Assembly: GCA_012518555.1 (NCBI GenBank)
Contig: JAAYRW010000047.1
Span: 1-33,357, forward strand
From: Tissierellia bacterium
Lineage (GTDB): Bacteria; Bacillota; Clostridia; Tissierellales; Sedimentibacteraceae
DNA length: 33,357 nt
Reading direction: 5' to 3'
Shown here: one piece after another, positions 16,338 to 24,146 of the stretch
How positions within the stretch are numbered: the stretch's first letter is position 1
Layout: each line of letters starts with the position of its first letter
Position numbers and translations under genes: made by a program
The notes under the pieces: generated by a model
Databases searched by the model: none
The model's input: only the letters and a program-made list of their open reading frames with translations
What the model was told of the DNA's origin: nothing

Positions 16338-17273
16338 ATGTCGAAAAAACCTAAGAAGATTATCGTAACAGCAGCAGTTACAGGAGGAATTCACACTCCC
16401 TCAATGACTCCATATTTGCCATGTGGTGTAGAGGATATATCTAAAGCTGCAATAGAGGCAGCACAAGCAGGAGCATCAATCGTACATATTCATGCAAGGG
16501 AGGATAATGGAAAACCAACTTCCGACTTGAATGTGATTGGAAAAATTTTAACAAGGATTAAAGAAAACTCTGATGTCATTATTGGTATAACTACAGGTGG
16601 AGCATTAGGTATGACATTAGAGGAGCGTTTAGCGGTAATTCCTGCTTTTAAACCTGAGATAGCATCTTTTAATAGTGGTTCAATTAATTTTAATATATCT
16701 GAAATGGCAAAAAATATTAAAGAGCCAAAATACGATTGGGAGGTACCATTTTTAACAAATACAAAGAGAAATGTATTTAGTAATACATTTGAAGAAATGG
16801 AAGAATGTATTAAAATTATGAACGATGCAGGGACTGTGCCAGAGTTTGAAATTTTCGATTTAGGACAAATTTATAACATAAAGTATCTCTTTAATAAAGG
16901 ACTAATAAGGAAACCCTTATATTTTCAGTTTGTGCCTTCAGTTTTAGGTGGTTTTCTTCTTAATCCTGATAATGTATTATATTTTATTAACCAACTAAAA
17001 AAGACATTTGGTGAAGATGTGAATTATTCTATGGTATCAGCTGGAAGACGCATCTTCCGTTATGAAGTACTTTCTGCAATTTTAGGTGGTAATGTTAGAG
17101 TGGGATTAGAGGATAGTTTATATATTAATATGAATGGCAAATTGGCAACCAGCAATTCACAGCAAGTAGAAAAAATTATCAATATATTAAAAATGCTTGA
17201 TTATGAAATTGCAACACCAGATGAAGCGAGAGAAATCCTTAATACTAAAGGAAAAAACAATGTGAATTTTTAA
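16338..17273 (+). CDS. BKACE (beta-keto acid cleavage enzyme, DUF849) family protein
   Basis: KIIVTAAVTGGIHTPSMTPYLPCGVEDISKAAIEAAQAGASIVHIHARE, FNSGSINF, EFEIFDLGQIYN, AGRRIFRYEVLSAILGGNVRVGLEDSLYI. Confidence 0.93.
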   Translation: MSKKPKKIIVTAAVTGGIHTPSMTPYLPCGVEDISKAAIEAAQAGASIVHIHAREDNGKPTSDLNVIGKILTRIKENSDVIIGITTGGALGMTLEERLAVIPAFKPEIASFNSGSINFNISEMAKNIKEPKYDWEVPFLTNTKRNVFSNTFEEMEECIKIMNDAGTVPEFEIFDLGQIYNIKYLFNKGLIRKPLYFQFVPSVLGGFLLNPDNVLYFINQLKKTFGEDVNYSMVSAGRRIFRYEVLSAILGGNVRVGLEDSLYINMNGKLATSNSQQVEKIINILKMLDYEIATPDEAREILNTKGKNNVNF

Positions 17274-17314
17274 ACATACTATGGAATAAAGGGATAAAGT
17301 ATTCAGTTTATGAA

Positions 17315-17659
17315 TTAAAAGAACTCTTTAAAATAATTATCAAATATTTTAGAGGCTTTTGTTGTTAGTTCTTCTTCAAATTCATCATATCTATTTAAGA
17401 AATTGATACATTTTGGAGTTAAACTGGAACCGCCTCCGCCTAAACCGCCAATTTTTCGGTCCAATAGTTTAAATCCAAGGTTTTTCTCAGTCCCTTTAAC
17501 CATTTTTAAAGCTTTTGTATAAGATAAATTCATTATTTTACAGGCTTCATTTAACGATCTATATTCGTGAGTTAATTTCAGTAAAACTCTAACACCAGGA
17601 CCGAAAAAGACAGTATCTTTTGCCAAGCGAATTTGTAAGATATAACGTAGTTCTTTCAT
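17315..17659 (-). CDS. ModE N-terminal-like winged-helix regulator (DNA-binding domain only)
   Basis: VLLKLTHEYRSLNEACKIMNLSYTKALKMVKGTEKNLGFKLLDRKIGGLGGGGSSLTPKCINFLNRYDEFE. Start placed at 17659 (RBS gggaggatactt); 114 aa with no molbindin domain. Confidence 0.85.
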   Translation of the reverse strand: MKELRYILQIRLAKDTVFFGPGVRVLLKLTHEYRSLNEACKIMNLSYTKALKMVKGTEKNLGFKLLDRKIGGLGGGGSSLTPKCINFLNRYDEFEEELTTKASKIFDNYFKEFF

Positions 17660-17759
17660 AAGTATCCTCCCAACTATATTATGATGGTTATATTTTATCA
17701 AAAATTATAAAGAAATGGTAGTTAAAAAATGCTTACATCCCAATATTATTTTTTAACAC

Positions 17760-17783
17760 CGTTATATTTTTAAAAATACAACG
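17760..17783. promoter_or_regulatory. ModE-like operator palindrome
   Basis: CGTTATATTTTT|AAAAATACAACG: 24-bp palindrome with one mismatched pair, lying between the divergent ModE-like gene and the 17861 operon. Outer CGTTATAT resembles ModE half-sites. Confidence 0.65.
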
Positions 17784-17860
17784 ACTATCAAAGATACCTA
17801 AGGAGCATAAAGTACGTGGAAGGACTTGGATTATAAAAAACTACATAAAAGGAGATTTAA

Positions 17861-18664
17861 TTGAGCTTGAAAACGGTAAAAAAAATAAATAACATTAAAA
17901 ATGTTTATGAAGAAGGGACATGCTATTCAAAAGTTGAATTTGGTTGGAATCCTCAAAGTGTACAATGGTATCTAGAATCAGAAAAAAATACATCATATTA
18001 TAAAAAAATAATTAATGGATTACATCCGTTTATTTATGATAGTAAAACTGTTTTAGATATCGGTTGTGGATTAGGAAGTTTTTCTATAGAGTTTGCCAAG
18101 AGGGGATATAGTGTCACAGCTATTGACAAATCGTTGTTTGCCGTAGAAACTCTATTGGAAAAAATAAGACTTATGAACTTAACAAATTTAAATGTCGTAA
18201 ACAAAGCTTTCGAAGAGTTTACATTTTACAACAATTATGACATTGTGTTTATCAGTTATATGATGGGGTTAGTAAATGATAACAACATTATAGATATTTT
18301 GAAAAGAGTTAATAAGCGGTTAATAATTGTGTTGCCATTTAGAAAAGTAAAAAATGATTTTTCTATAGATGAACTTTATATGGATTTAGGAGTTGATTTA
18401 ATAAATTTAGTTCAGTTTAATTATGTAGACATGCTAGATATATTAAATAAGAGGAATTATCAATATATTATTAATAAAGTGACTGCTGAATTTGGTCAGC
18501 ACTTTAATAATATTGATGAAGCTGTAAATTTTATCTACCACTATTTTAAACTTCCAATTGAAAGAAGTGCCGGTGTAAGAAAGTGGTTATACAAAAAATT
18601 AACATATAATAATGGTAAACTCTTTTTATCAAATTTAAGAGAAAGTATGATGATTATTATTTAA
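17861..18664 (+). CDS. class I SAM-dependent methyltransferase
   Basis: VLDIGCGLGSFSIEFAKRGYSVTAIDKS (motif I). TTG start after aaaggagattta. Confidence 0.75.
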   Translation: MSLKTVKKINNIKNVYEEGTCYSKVEFGWNPQSVQWYLESEKNTSYYKKIINGLHPFIYDSKTVLDIGCGLGSFSIEFAKRGYSVTAIDKSLFAVETLLEKIRLMNLTNLNVVNKAFEEFTFYNNYDIVFISYMMGLVNDNNIIDILKRVNKRLIIVLPFRKVKNDFSIDELYMDLGVDLINLVQFNYVDMLDILNKRNYQYIINKVTAEFGQHFNNIDEAVNFIYHYFKLPIERSAGVRKWLYKKLTYNNGKLFLSNLRESMMIII

Positions 18665-18674
18665 GGAGGAAGTA

Positions 18675-19211
18675 ATGATTCGAGAAAGGTTTACTTTAAC
18701 AGAAATGATTTACATTTCATTATTGGCAACGATTGCAACTGTTTCAAAGGTTCCAATAAGAGCACTATCAAATCTTATGACAAGTTCAGTAGGTTTACCT
18801 GGGGGAATCGTGGGAGGCGTGTACTATATGTTTTGGATTGTAGCTGCTTGTGCTATAGTTAGGAAGCATGGAGTAGCAACACTGTTTTGTGTTCTTCAAA
18901 TATTTGTATCGTTGGCTACATCTAATATGCCTATTATTAAACTAATAACTTATCTTCCTCCTGGCATAGCAATTGATTTATTCTTATTATTACGTAGAAG
19001 TAGTGAATATAACAAAGGGGTTTTGATGTTTCTAGGTGCTATTGCTAATTGTGCCGGTGCAGCAACTCAAGCGATGGTCATTATGAATCTTCCATTAATA
19101 GCAACTTTAGTAAGTTGTCTTACGGCATTAGTTTCCGGTTCGGTGGGAGGTTATCTTGCATATTTAGTTGTATTGCGAATAGTACATGCTGTAGGAAAAA
19201 AAGTCAATTAA
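18675..19211 (+). CDS. ECF-type transporter S component-like membrane protein
   Basis: 178 aa, very hydrophobic, several TM segments; FTLTEMIYISLLATIATVSKVPIRALSNLMTSSVGLPGGIVGGVYYMFWIVAACAIVRKHGVATL is compatible with YkoE/ThiW-type S components. RBS taaggaggaagta. Confidence 0.65.
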   Translation: MIRERFTLTEMIYISLLATIATVSKVPIRALSNLMTSSVGLPGGIVGGVYYMFWIVAACAIVRKHGVATLFCVLQIFVSLATSNMPIIKLITYLPPGIAIDLFLLLRRSSEYNKGVLMFLGAIANCAGAATQAMVIMNLPLIATLVSCLTALVSGSVGGYLAYLVVLRIVHAVGKKVN

Positions 19212-19212
19212 T

Positions 19213-19806
19213 ATGAAACACTTGTTGTTCTTAGAAGGAAACATTCAGATTGGCAAAAGCACAATTATTTTGGATAATTTAAGGTCAAATATGATCATAG
19301 AGCACACTGGGGGATTTCTATGCCAAAGACTAACGGAAAATGATAAAACAAGAGCTTTTCGTCTTATTGAAGCAGAAAAAGCAGAAACTTCAGACATTAA
19401 ATATAAAGTGAACACACCTAGTGTTTTTTTGGAAGAAGTGTCAGGTAAGTGGATTAAAAGGGATGAGGTATTTCTAACTAAAGGGATTGAATTCCTGTCA
19501 GATCTCTCTTCGAGAAAACTAATTTTATTAGATGAAATAGGAGGCTTTGAGCTTTTGATTGATGGGTTTAGAGAAAAGCTATATGAGGTACTTTTAGATA
19601 ATATTCCAATTATAGGTGTTATTAAGTCTGTTATCAATAGTGCGATCATGAAAAACACTGTAAAAATAGATGATGACTATTATGCAAAATATGAAGAACT
19701 TCGTTCAGTTATAACGAATATTGGTGGAAAAATAGTAAAGGTAAACAATAATAATATTGTAAGTGTCAGTGATGAAATTAAATCTTTTTTAGGTAATATA
19801 AGATGA
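19213..19806 (+). CDS. P-loop nucleoside-triphosphatase (THEP1/NTPase_1-like)
   Basis: Walker A GNIQIGKST, KLILLDEIGGFELLIDGFREKLYEVLLDNIPIIGVIK (Walker B plus family motif). Confidence 0.75.
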   Translation: MKHLLFLEGNIQIGKSTIILDNLRSNMIIEHTGGFLCQRLTENDKTRAFRLIEAEKAETSDIKYKVNTPSVFLEEVSGKWIKRDEVFLTKGIEFLSDLSSRKLILLDEIGGFELLIDGFREKLYEVLLDNIPIIGVIKSVINSAIMKNTVKIDDDYYAKYEELRSVITNIGGKIVKVNNNNIVSVSDEIKSFLGNIR

Positions 19807-19863
19807 GATTTCTGTAGACTGTTAGGTATTCCATAAAGTTTCGAACAGTCTGCTTGGTGTTGT

Positions 19864-19898
19864 GTAGGAGGTAATTAAAATAATTAACTACCTCCTAC
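19864..19898. terminator. inverted repeat between convergent genes
   Basis: GTAGGAGGTA ... TACCTCCTAC, 10-bp perfect stem with AT-rich interior, between the NTPase gene (+) and the Met-rich gene (-). Confidence 0.5.
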
Positions 19899-19913
19899 TC
19901 CATTTCTTGTGCC

Positions 19914-20435
19914 TTACACACCAAAATGATTGTTACTGTTCATACCATTCATTGTGTTCATTTGGTTCATCATATCCATCTGATTCATCATGTCGTTCAT
20001 CATATCCATCTGATTCATCATGTCGTTCATCATATTCATCTGATTCATCATATCATTCATTATATTCATTTGATTCGTCATTTCTTGCTGGGCGTTAAAA
20101 GCCATCGTATCTGATGGATTGAAACCTGGACCCATTAGATATCCGCCATGGTCAAAAGGAGTTACCATTTTCATAGCTTCTTCCATGGAAAATTGCTGAA
20201 ATTGTTGATCCATAATGGTGTGAAATTGTTGTTGCATAGCCTTCTGCATATTCTCAAAATTGCCAAAGCTATTCATCTGCCTTATATCGTTAACTAGCTG
20301 TGTGTCCGTAGCCTTAACCATATTATTACTTATAAGATCCTGTACTTGTCCAGTTAAATCCATAAAACTAACAAGGTAGCTATCCATGTTAGTAATGAAA
20401 TCTTGTGTAAATCCATATTTTAAAATTCTCCCCAT
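19914..20435 (-). CDS. Met/Asn-repeat protein, possible spore-coat-type protein
   Basis: 173 aa; C-terminal third is MNIMNDMMNQMNMMNDMMNQMDMMNDMMNQMDMMNQ. Spore assignment is only by neighbourhood and composition. Confidence 0.6.
   Translation of the reverse strand: MGRILKYGFTQDFITNMDSYLVSFMDLTGQVQDLISNNMVKATDTQLVNDIRQMNSFGNFENMQKAMQQQFHTIMDQQFQQFSMEEAMKMVTPFDHGGYLMGPGFNPSDTMAFNAQQEMTNQMNIMNDMMNQMNMMNDMMNQMDMMNDMMNQMDMMNQMNTMNGMNSNNHFGV
19963..20083. repeat. 30-bp tandem coding repeats
   Basis: Units tgattcatcatgtcgttcatcatatccatc at 19981-20010, 20011-20040 (1 difference) and 20041-20070 (diverged), with partial units on both sides. Confidence 0.85.
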
Positions 20436-20581
20436 ATTATTATAGGGTATTTCTCCAGCAAGATTATATAGTTCAAAGACTTTTTCGAAAAGTTTTCGCT
20501 TCTTTTAGTTTTCTTTTAATAGAATTTTGATGTTCCTCCTTAAGGGTTGAGTATATTCATGGATGTATACTTGAAACTAGT

Positions 20582-20631
20582 AAATAACCTCAAAAGTATC
20601 CTTGATTATCAAGGATAAATTGAGGTTATTT
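20582..20631. repeat. large nested inverted repeat (hairpin)
   Basis: AAATAACCTCAA-aag-TATCCTTGA-tta-TCAAGGATA-aa-TTGAGGTTATTT; outer 12-bp and inner 9-bp perfect stems, directly downstream of the minus-strand gene ending at 20636. Confidence 0.8.
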
Positions 20632-20635
20632 CTAG

Positions 20636-21370
20636 TTAAATTTGACTACAGAGGAACGGGCAGCCTGGAGCATTTCCTGTATTAAAACGCAATAGATCCT
20701 CCTGGTATTCATCTGCTCCTGTGTTTCCTTCTGGAGGTGATGTTGCAAGAAAATTATTAGCTGCAGCTATAGCTTGTACTGCATAGGAGCAAATTTCAAA
20801 ATCCTGAGCTTCCAACTCTAGAATATTTAAATTAGCAGCCAAGAGCTGGGCATAAAGAAACCTATATTGCTGATTTAGTGTGGGATCTGCTGGTGCTGGG
20901 GGAGTTGGAGTATTAAAATTTAATACATCATTAGCATTGGCGACTGTAACGGTAAAGCTGAGTCCGTTGCCATTGATACCTAGAACAATTGAACCACCAG
21001 CACTTGCTATTAATTCATTGGTGATTGGGTTATCTCTATAAAATGATACTACCTGCGTACACCCAGTTCCTGTACAAGGACCAATATCAGTACCTCTGCT
21101 GACAACTCCGTCCCCTATTGCTGAAACATTTGCTGAAAAGGTCAATGGAAACTGTACACAGACATTTTGGCTTACTGTGAATTGATAGCTTTCAGTCAAT
21201 TCACCAGCACAGCTGCCAATTACAGGATTTCCTATACAAAACGATGTGCTTTCACCGCTTACTACAGAAGGTGTAATAGTCACGGTACCCTGAACACATA
21301 CCTTTTCATGAACAATAGTTTGACACGTTGGTTGTTGTAGTATTGAAATATTTTTATTATTATCTGACAT
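20636..21370 (-). CDS. Cys-containing beta-rich hypothetical protein, possible spore surface/exosporium protein
   Basis: Multiple spaced Cys (CQTIVHEKVCVQGTVTITPSVVSGESTSFCIGN...CTGTGCTQVVSF), Thr/Val-rich repeats, no recognised enzyme motif. Confidence 0.6.
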   Translation of the reverse strand: MSDNNKNISILQQPTCQTIVHEKVCVQGTVTITPSVVSGESTSFCIGNPVIGSCAGELTESYQFTVSQNVCVQFPLTFSANVSAIGDGVVSRGTDIGPCTGTGCTQVVSFYRDNPITNELIASAGGSIVLGINGNGLSFTVTVANANDVLNFNTPTPPAPADPTLNQQYRFLYAQLLAANLNILELEAQDFEICSYAVQAIAAANNFLATSPPEGNTGADEYQEDLLRFNTGNAPGCPFLCSQI

Positions 21371-21423
21371 TATCTTTCACGCCTTTCAAATTTTTAATAA
21401 AATGGGGCTGCTGAAAAACCTAC

Positions 21424-21741
21424 TTATTGGATTTTGGGTTTTCCATACCCACTGATGCCTTCTTTAATCTCTACGTCAGCATCTATCCATATGGGAATTT
21501 CTAAACAGATAAGCTGAGTGAGTGTATAATTAAACTTATGACGGCGGTATTCCCAATCACAACATCCGCAATCATAATAATCCTTTTCACAACAGTTAAG
21601 ATTCGGTTTTATACAGCAATCCAGGCAGGATACTTCAGGGGTTCCATGCCTTACATGGGGAATAACGCTAACTTGGGCTTGTACCTCTACTAATTGACGA
21701 ATAAGATTTTCTTTTTCACATTTATTATATTGATTGTCCAT
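21424..21741 (-). CDS. small Cys-rich protein related to the neighbouring 20636-21370 product
   Basis: CLDCCIKPNLNCCEKDYYDCGCCDWEYRRHKFNYTLTQLICLEIPIWIDADVEIK; the YTLTQLICLEIPI segment parallels YQFTVSQNVCVQFPL in the next gene. RBS ggaagggaga. Confidence 0.65.
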   Translation of the reverse strand: MDNQYNKCEKENLIRQLVEVQAQVSVIPHVRHGTPEVSCLDCCIKPNLNCCEKDYYDCGCCDWEYRRHKFNYTLTQLICLEIPIWIDADVEIKEGISGYGKPKIQ

Positions 21742-21895
21742 AATATTCTCCCTTCCTCTATATATAATATGAAAAATGAAGATTAGGGTTACATTAAAGG
21801 GGCAATTTCATTACAAGATTGAAAAGCAACTTATAATATGTTATAATTTACCCAAGGGAAATCATTTTCATATCATGGATTTGGGAGATGAAAAA

Positions 21896-23848
21896 ATGCT
21901 TAAATGCTATAAGAAAAGATGGCAATTGTACATGGATACTGGGGAATCGTCTAAGGAAATACGTCCTGAAATAGTTGAGTCTTGGCAGCGCTGTGAAGCT
22001 ATGAAGGTAGATCATTTAGGAGGGCGAGGTAGCTTAGTTTCCAAGGAAGTACTATCTAGGAGTATTTCTAAGAGAAAGGAACTTATCCGGGTGGCAAGAC
22101 CTATTATGGAAAACGTATTCGAGATGGTTAAGAACACCAGCTATAGTGTTATATTAACAGATGAAAAGGGGGTTATAATTGATTTAATTATTAACAAAGA
22201 TCTAGAAAGAAATCATGTTCAGCTAAACTTTGTAAAAGGTTCTAAGTGGGATGAACAAAGCGTAGGTACTAATGCGATAGGTACTTGTTTGACTATAGAT
22301 AAGCCAATTCAGGTTAACGGTGCGGAGCATTTTTGTGAATACCATCATAAGTGGACATGTTCTGCTGCTCCCATTCATAATAATCGGGGGGAGATAATCG
22401 GCTCCTTTGATTTGTCAGGTCGTGTAGAAGATGTGCAAACTCATACCTACGGCATTGCTGTTTCCAGTGCCAACTGCATTGAAAAGCAGCTCATGGTTTT
22501 AGAATCTTTTGAATTTCTCAATACAACAATAAATGCCATAAATGAAGGAATTATGGCTATTGATCATGATTTAAAGGTAATAAAGGTAAATAAAAAGCTC
22601 CTTGATATATTCAATATGGAGGAAGATAGTATATATCGCATAGATGTTAATAAAATATTCAAAGGCATTGATATTGAGAATATCGTATTGAATGATAAAC
22701 AGAAGATGAGTTTTTCCGATACCATAATTTCCATAGATAATAAAAAAATTGAAATTTCATTAGATATTTCCCCTATCATAGTTAATGATCAGGTTTCCGG
22801 TGCAGTTATGCTTATGAAAGAAGGAAAACACATTAGGCAGGAAGTAAGTAAATTAGCAGGATTTAATGCTAATTATACATTTGACAGTATAATAACTGTA
22901 GATCCTAGGATGGAGGAACTTATTAATACTGCAAGAAAAATTGCTAAAACTAACTGTACAGTATTAATTGAGGGGGAAAGTGGTACCGGCAAGGAATTGT
23001 ATGCTCAAGCTATACATAATGAAAGTTTGAGAAAAAAAGGACCTTTCATTGCTATTAACTGTTCTGCAATTCCTAAAGATTTATTTGAAAGCGAATTATT
23101 TGGCTATGAAAGCGGATCCTTTACTGGAGCCATTAAAGGAGGACGACCGGGAAAGTTTGAATTGGCAAATGGAGGAACTATTTTTTTAGATGAAATTGGA
23201 GAAATACCTTTAGAAGTACAGCCCAAATTATTAAGAGTGTTAGATAACAACAAGCTTGTGAGAATAGGTGGAACTTATGAAAGAGATTTAGATGTAAGGA
23301 TTATGTCTGCAACCAACAGAAACTTAATAGAAGAAGTATCTAAAGGCTCTTTCAGACAAGATCTTTATTTTCGTCTTAATGTTATTAATTTAAAGATACC
23401 GCCATTAAGAAAAAGAAAAGACGATATAATTCAATTGGCAAAGTACTTCTTAGATGATCTTAATAATGAAAACAATATAAGAAAAAGATTCACCCCTGAA
23501 TTTGAAGAATACTTATTAGCCGAAGAATGGTACGGAAATGTAAGAGAATTAAAAAATATAATCCAGAGAGCTTATTACATGACTGATAAAGAATTTATAT
23601 ATAGTTGCCATCCTGTAACAGCAGCAGAAAAAACTACTGAAAAAAAGATAGACCTTAAACCTTCTTTAAACTTCAAGGATATAGAAAGAGAAAGTATTAT
23701 TCGGGCACTGGTTATAAACGAAGGAAATGTTCTTAAGGCAGCGGAAGATTTAAATCTCAGCAGGGCAACTGTCTACAGGAGGATAAAGACTTATTCGATT
23801 AATTTAAAAGAAATAAAAAGATTAGATTCATCACTTCGTTCAGGGTAA
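21896..23848 (+). CDS. acoR: sigma54-dependent Fis-family activator, AcoR-like (GAF-PAS-AAA+-HTH)
   Basis: ESWQRCEAMKVDHLGGRG, EQSVGTNAIGTCLTIDKPIQVNGAEHFCEYHHKWTCSAAPI (GAF), GESGTGKELYAQAIHNES, ELFGYESGSFTGAIKGGRPGKFELANGGTIFLDEIGEIPLEVQPKLLRVL, C-terminal Fis HTH. Start at 21896 (RBS gggagatgaaaaa) preferred over 21776. Confidence 0.9.
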   Translation: MLKCYKKRWQLYMDTGESSKEIRPEIVESWQRCEAMKVDHLGGRGSLVSKEVLSRSISKRKELIRVARPIMENVFEMVKNTSYSVILTDEKGVIIDLIINKDLERNHVQLNFVKGSKWDEQSVGTNAIGTCLTIDKPIQVNGAEHFCEYHHKWTCSAAPIHNNRGEIIGSFDLSGRVEDVQTHTYGIAVSSANCIEKQLMVLESFEFLNTTINAINEGIMAIDHDLKVIKVNKKLLDIFNMEEDSIYRIDVNKIFKGIDIENIVLNDKQKMSFSDTIISIDNKKIEISLDISPIIVNDQVSGAVMLMKEGKHIRQEVSKLAGFNANYTFDSIITVDPRMEELINTARKIAKTNCTVLIEGESGTGKELYAQAIHNESLRKKGPFIAINCSAIPKDLFESELFGYESGSFTGAIKGGRPGKFELANGGTIFLDEIGEIPLEVQPKLLRVLDNNKLVRIGGTYERDLDVRIMSATNRNLIEEVSKGSFRQDLYFRLNVINLKIPPLRKRKDDIIQLAKYFLDDLNNENNIRKRFTPEFEEYLLAEEWYGNVRELKNIIQRAYYMTDKEFIYSCHPVTAAEKTTEKKIDLKPSLNFKDIERESIIRALVINEGNVLKAAEDLNLSRATVYRRIKTYSINLKEIKRLDSSLRSG

Positions 23849-23860
23849 TAAGTGGTTTGT

Positions 23861-23901
23861 AAAGTTTCAACTTTCTCAGATTGAGACTTTATTTTATTTT
23901 T
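23861..23901 (+). terminator. probable terminator of acoR
   Basis: AAAGTTTCAA-ctttctcaga-TTGAGACTTT (10-bp stem with one G-U) followed by attttattttt. Overlaps a putative activator site. Confidence 0.6.
23874..23886. promoter_or_regulatory. putative AcoR upstream activator site 1
   Basis: TCTCAGATTGAGA (TCTCA-N3-TGAGA), near-identical to the site at 23934. Confidence 0.5.
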
Positions 23902-23933
23902 CTTGTAATTTTCGTCTCAAAAGGATACCAATT

Positions 23934-23946
23934 TCTCAATTTGAGA
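23934..23946. promoter_or_regulatory. putative AcoR upstream activator site 2
   Basis: TCTCAATTTGAGA, perfect 6-1-6 palindrome about 100 bp upstream of the -24/-12 element. Confidence 0.6.
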
Positions 23947-24035
23947 CAATTCACCCCTGTTAACTTTTGCTTATGAAAATACCCTAAGCTTGTATAATCA
24001 ACGAATACTAAGGAAGTTTAAATTTTTATGTATTA

Positions 24036-24051
24036 TGGCATAGATAATGCA
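24036..24051 (+). promoter_or_regulatory. sigma54 (-24/-12) promoter
   Basis: TGGCATAGATAATGCA matches TGGCAC-N5-TTGCA with correct GG-to-GC spacing; lies between the acoR-like gene and acoA-like gene. Confidence 0.8.
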
Positions 24052-24146
24052 ATATAGATATATAGGATGCATGAAGATAGCGGGGATAGTTTTAAGTTAC
24101 TATTATAAGTGTATCTGTCAGCAAAAAAATGATGGGAGGTAGTATT

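Noticed and set aside
19963-20083. 30-bp repeats resembling a small CRISPR array
   Set aside because: Units are directly adjacent with no unique spacers, and they lie in frame in a Met/Asn-rich coding region; no cas genes.
19907-20114. Plus-strand ORFs (Ser-rich YPSDSSCRSS and His-rich IHLIHHV repeats)
   Set aside because: They are antisense readings of the Met/Asn repeat gene and have no RBS; repeat coding makes open frames by chance.
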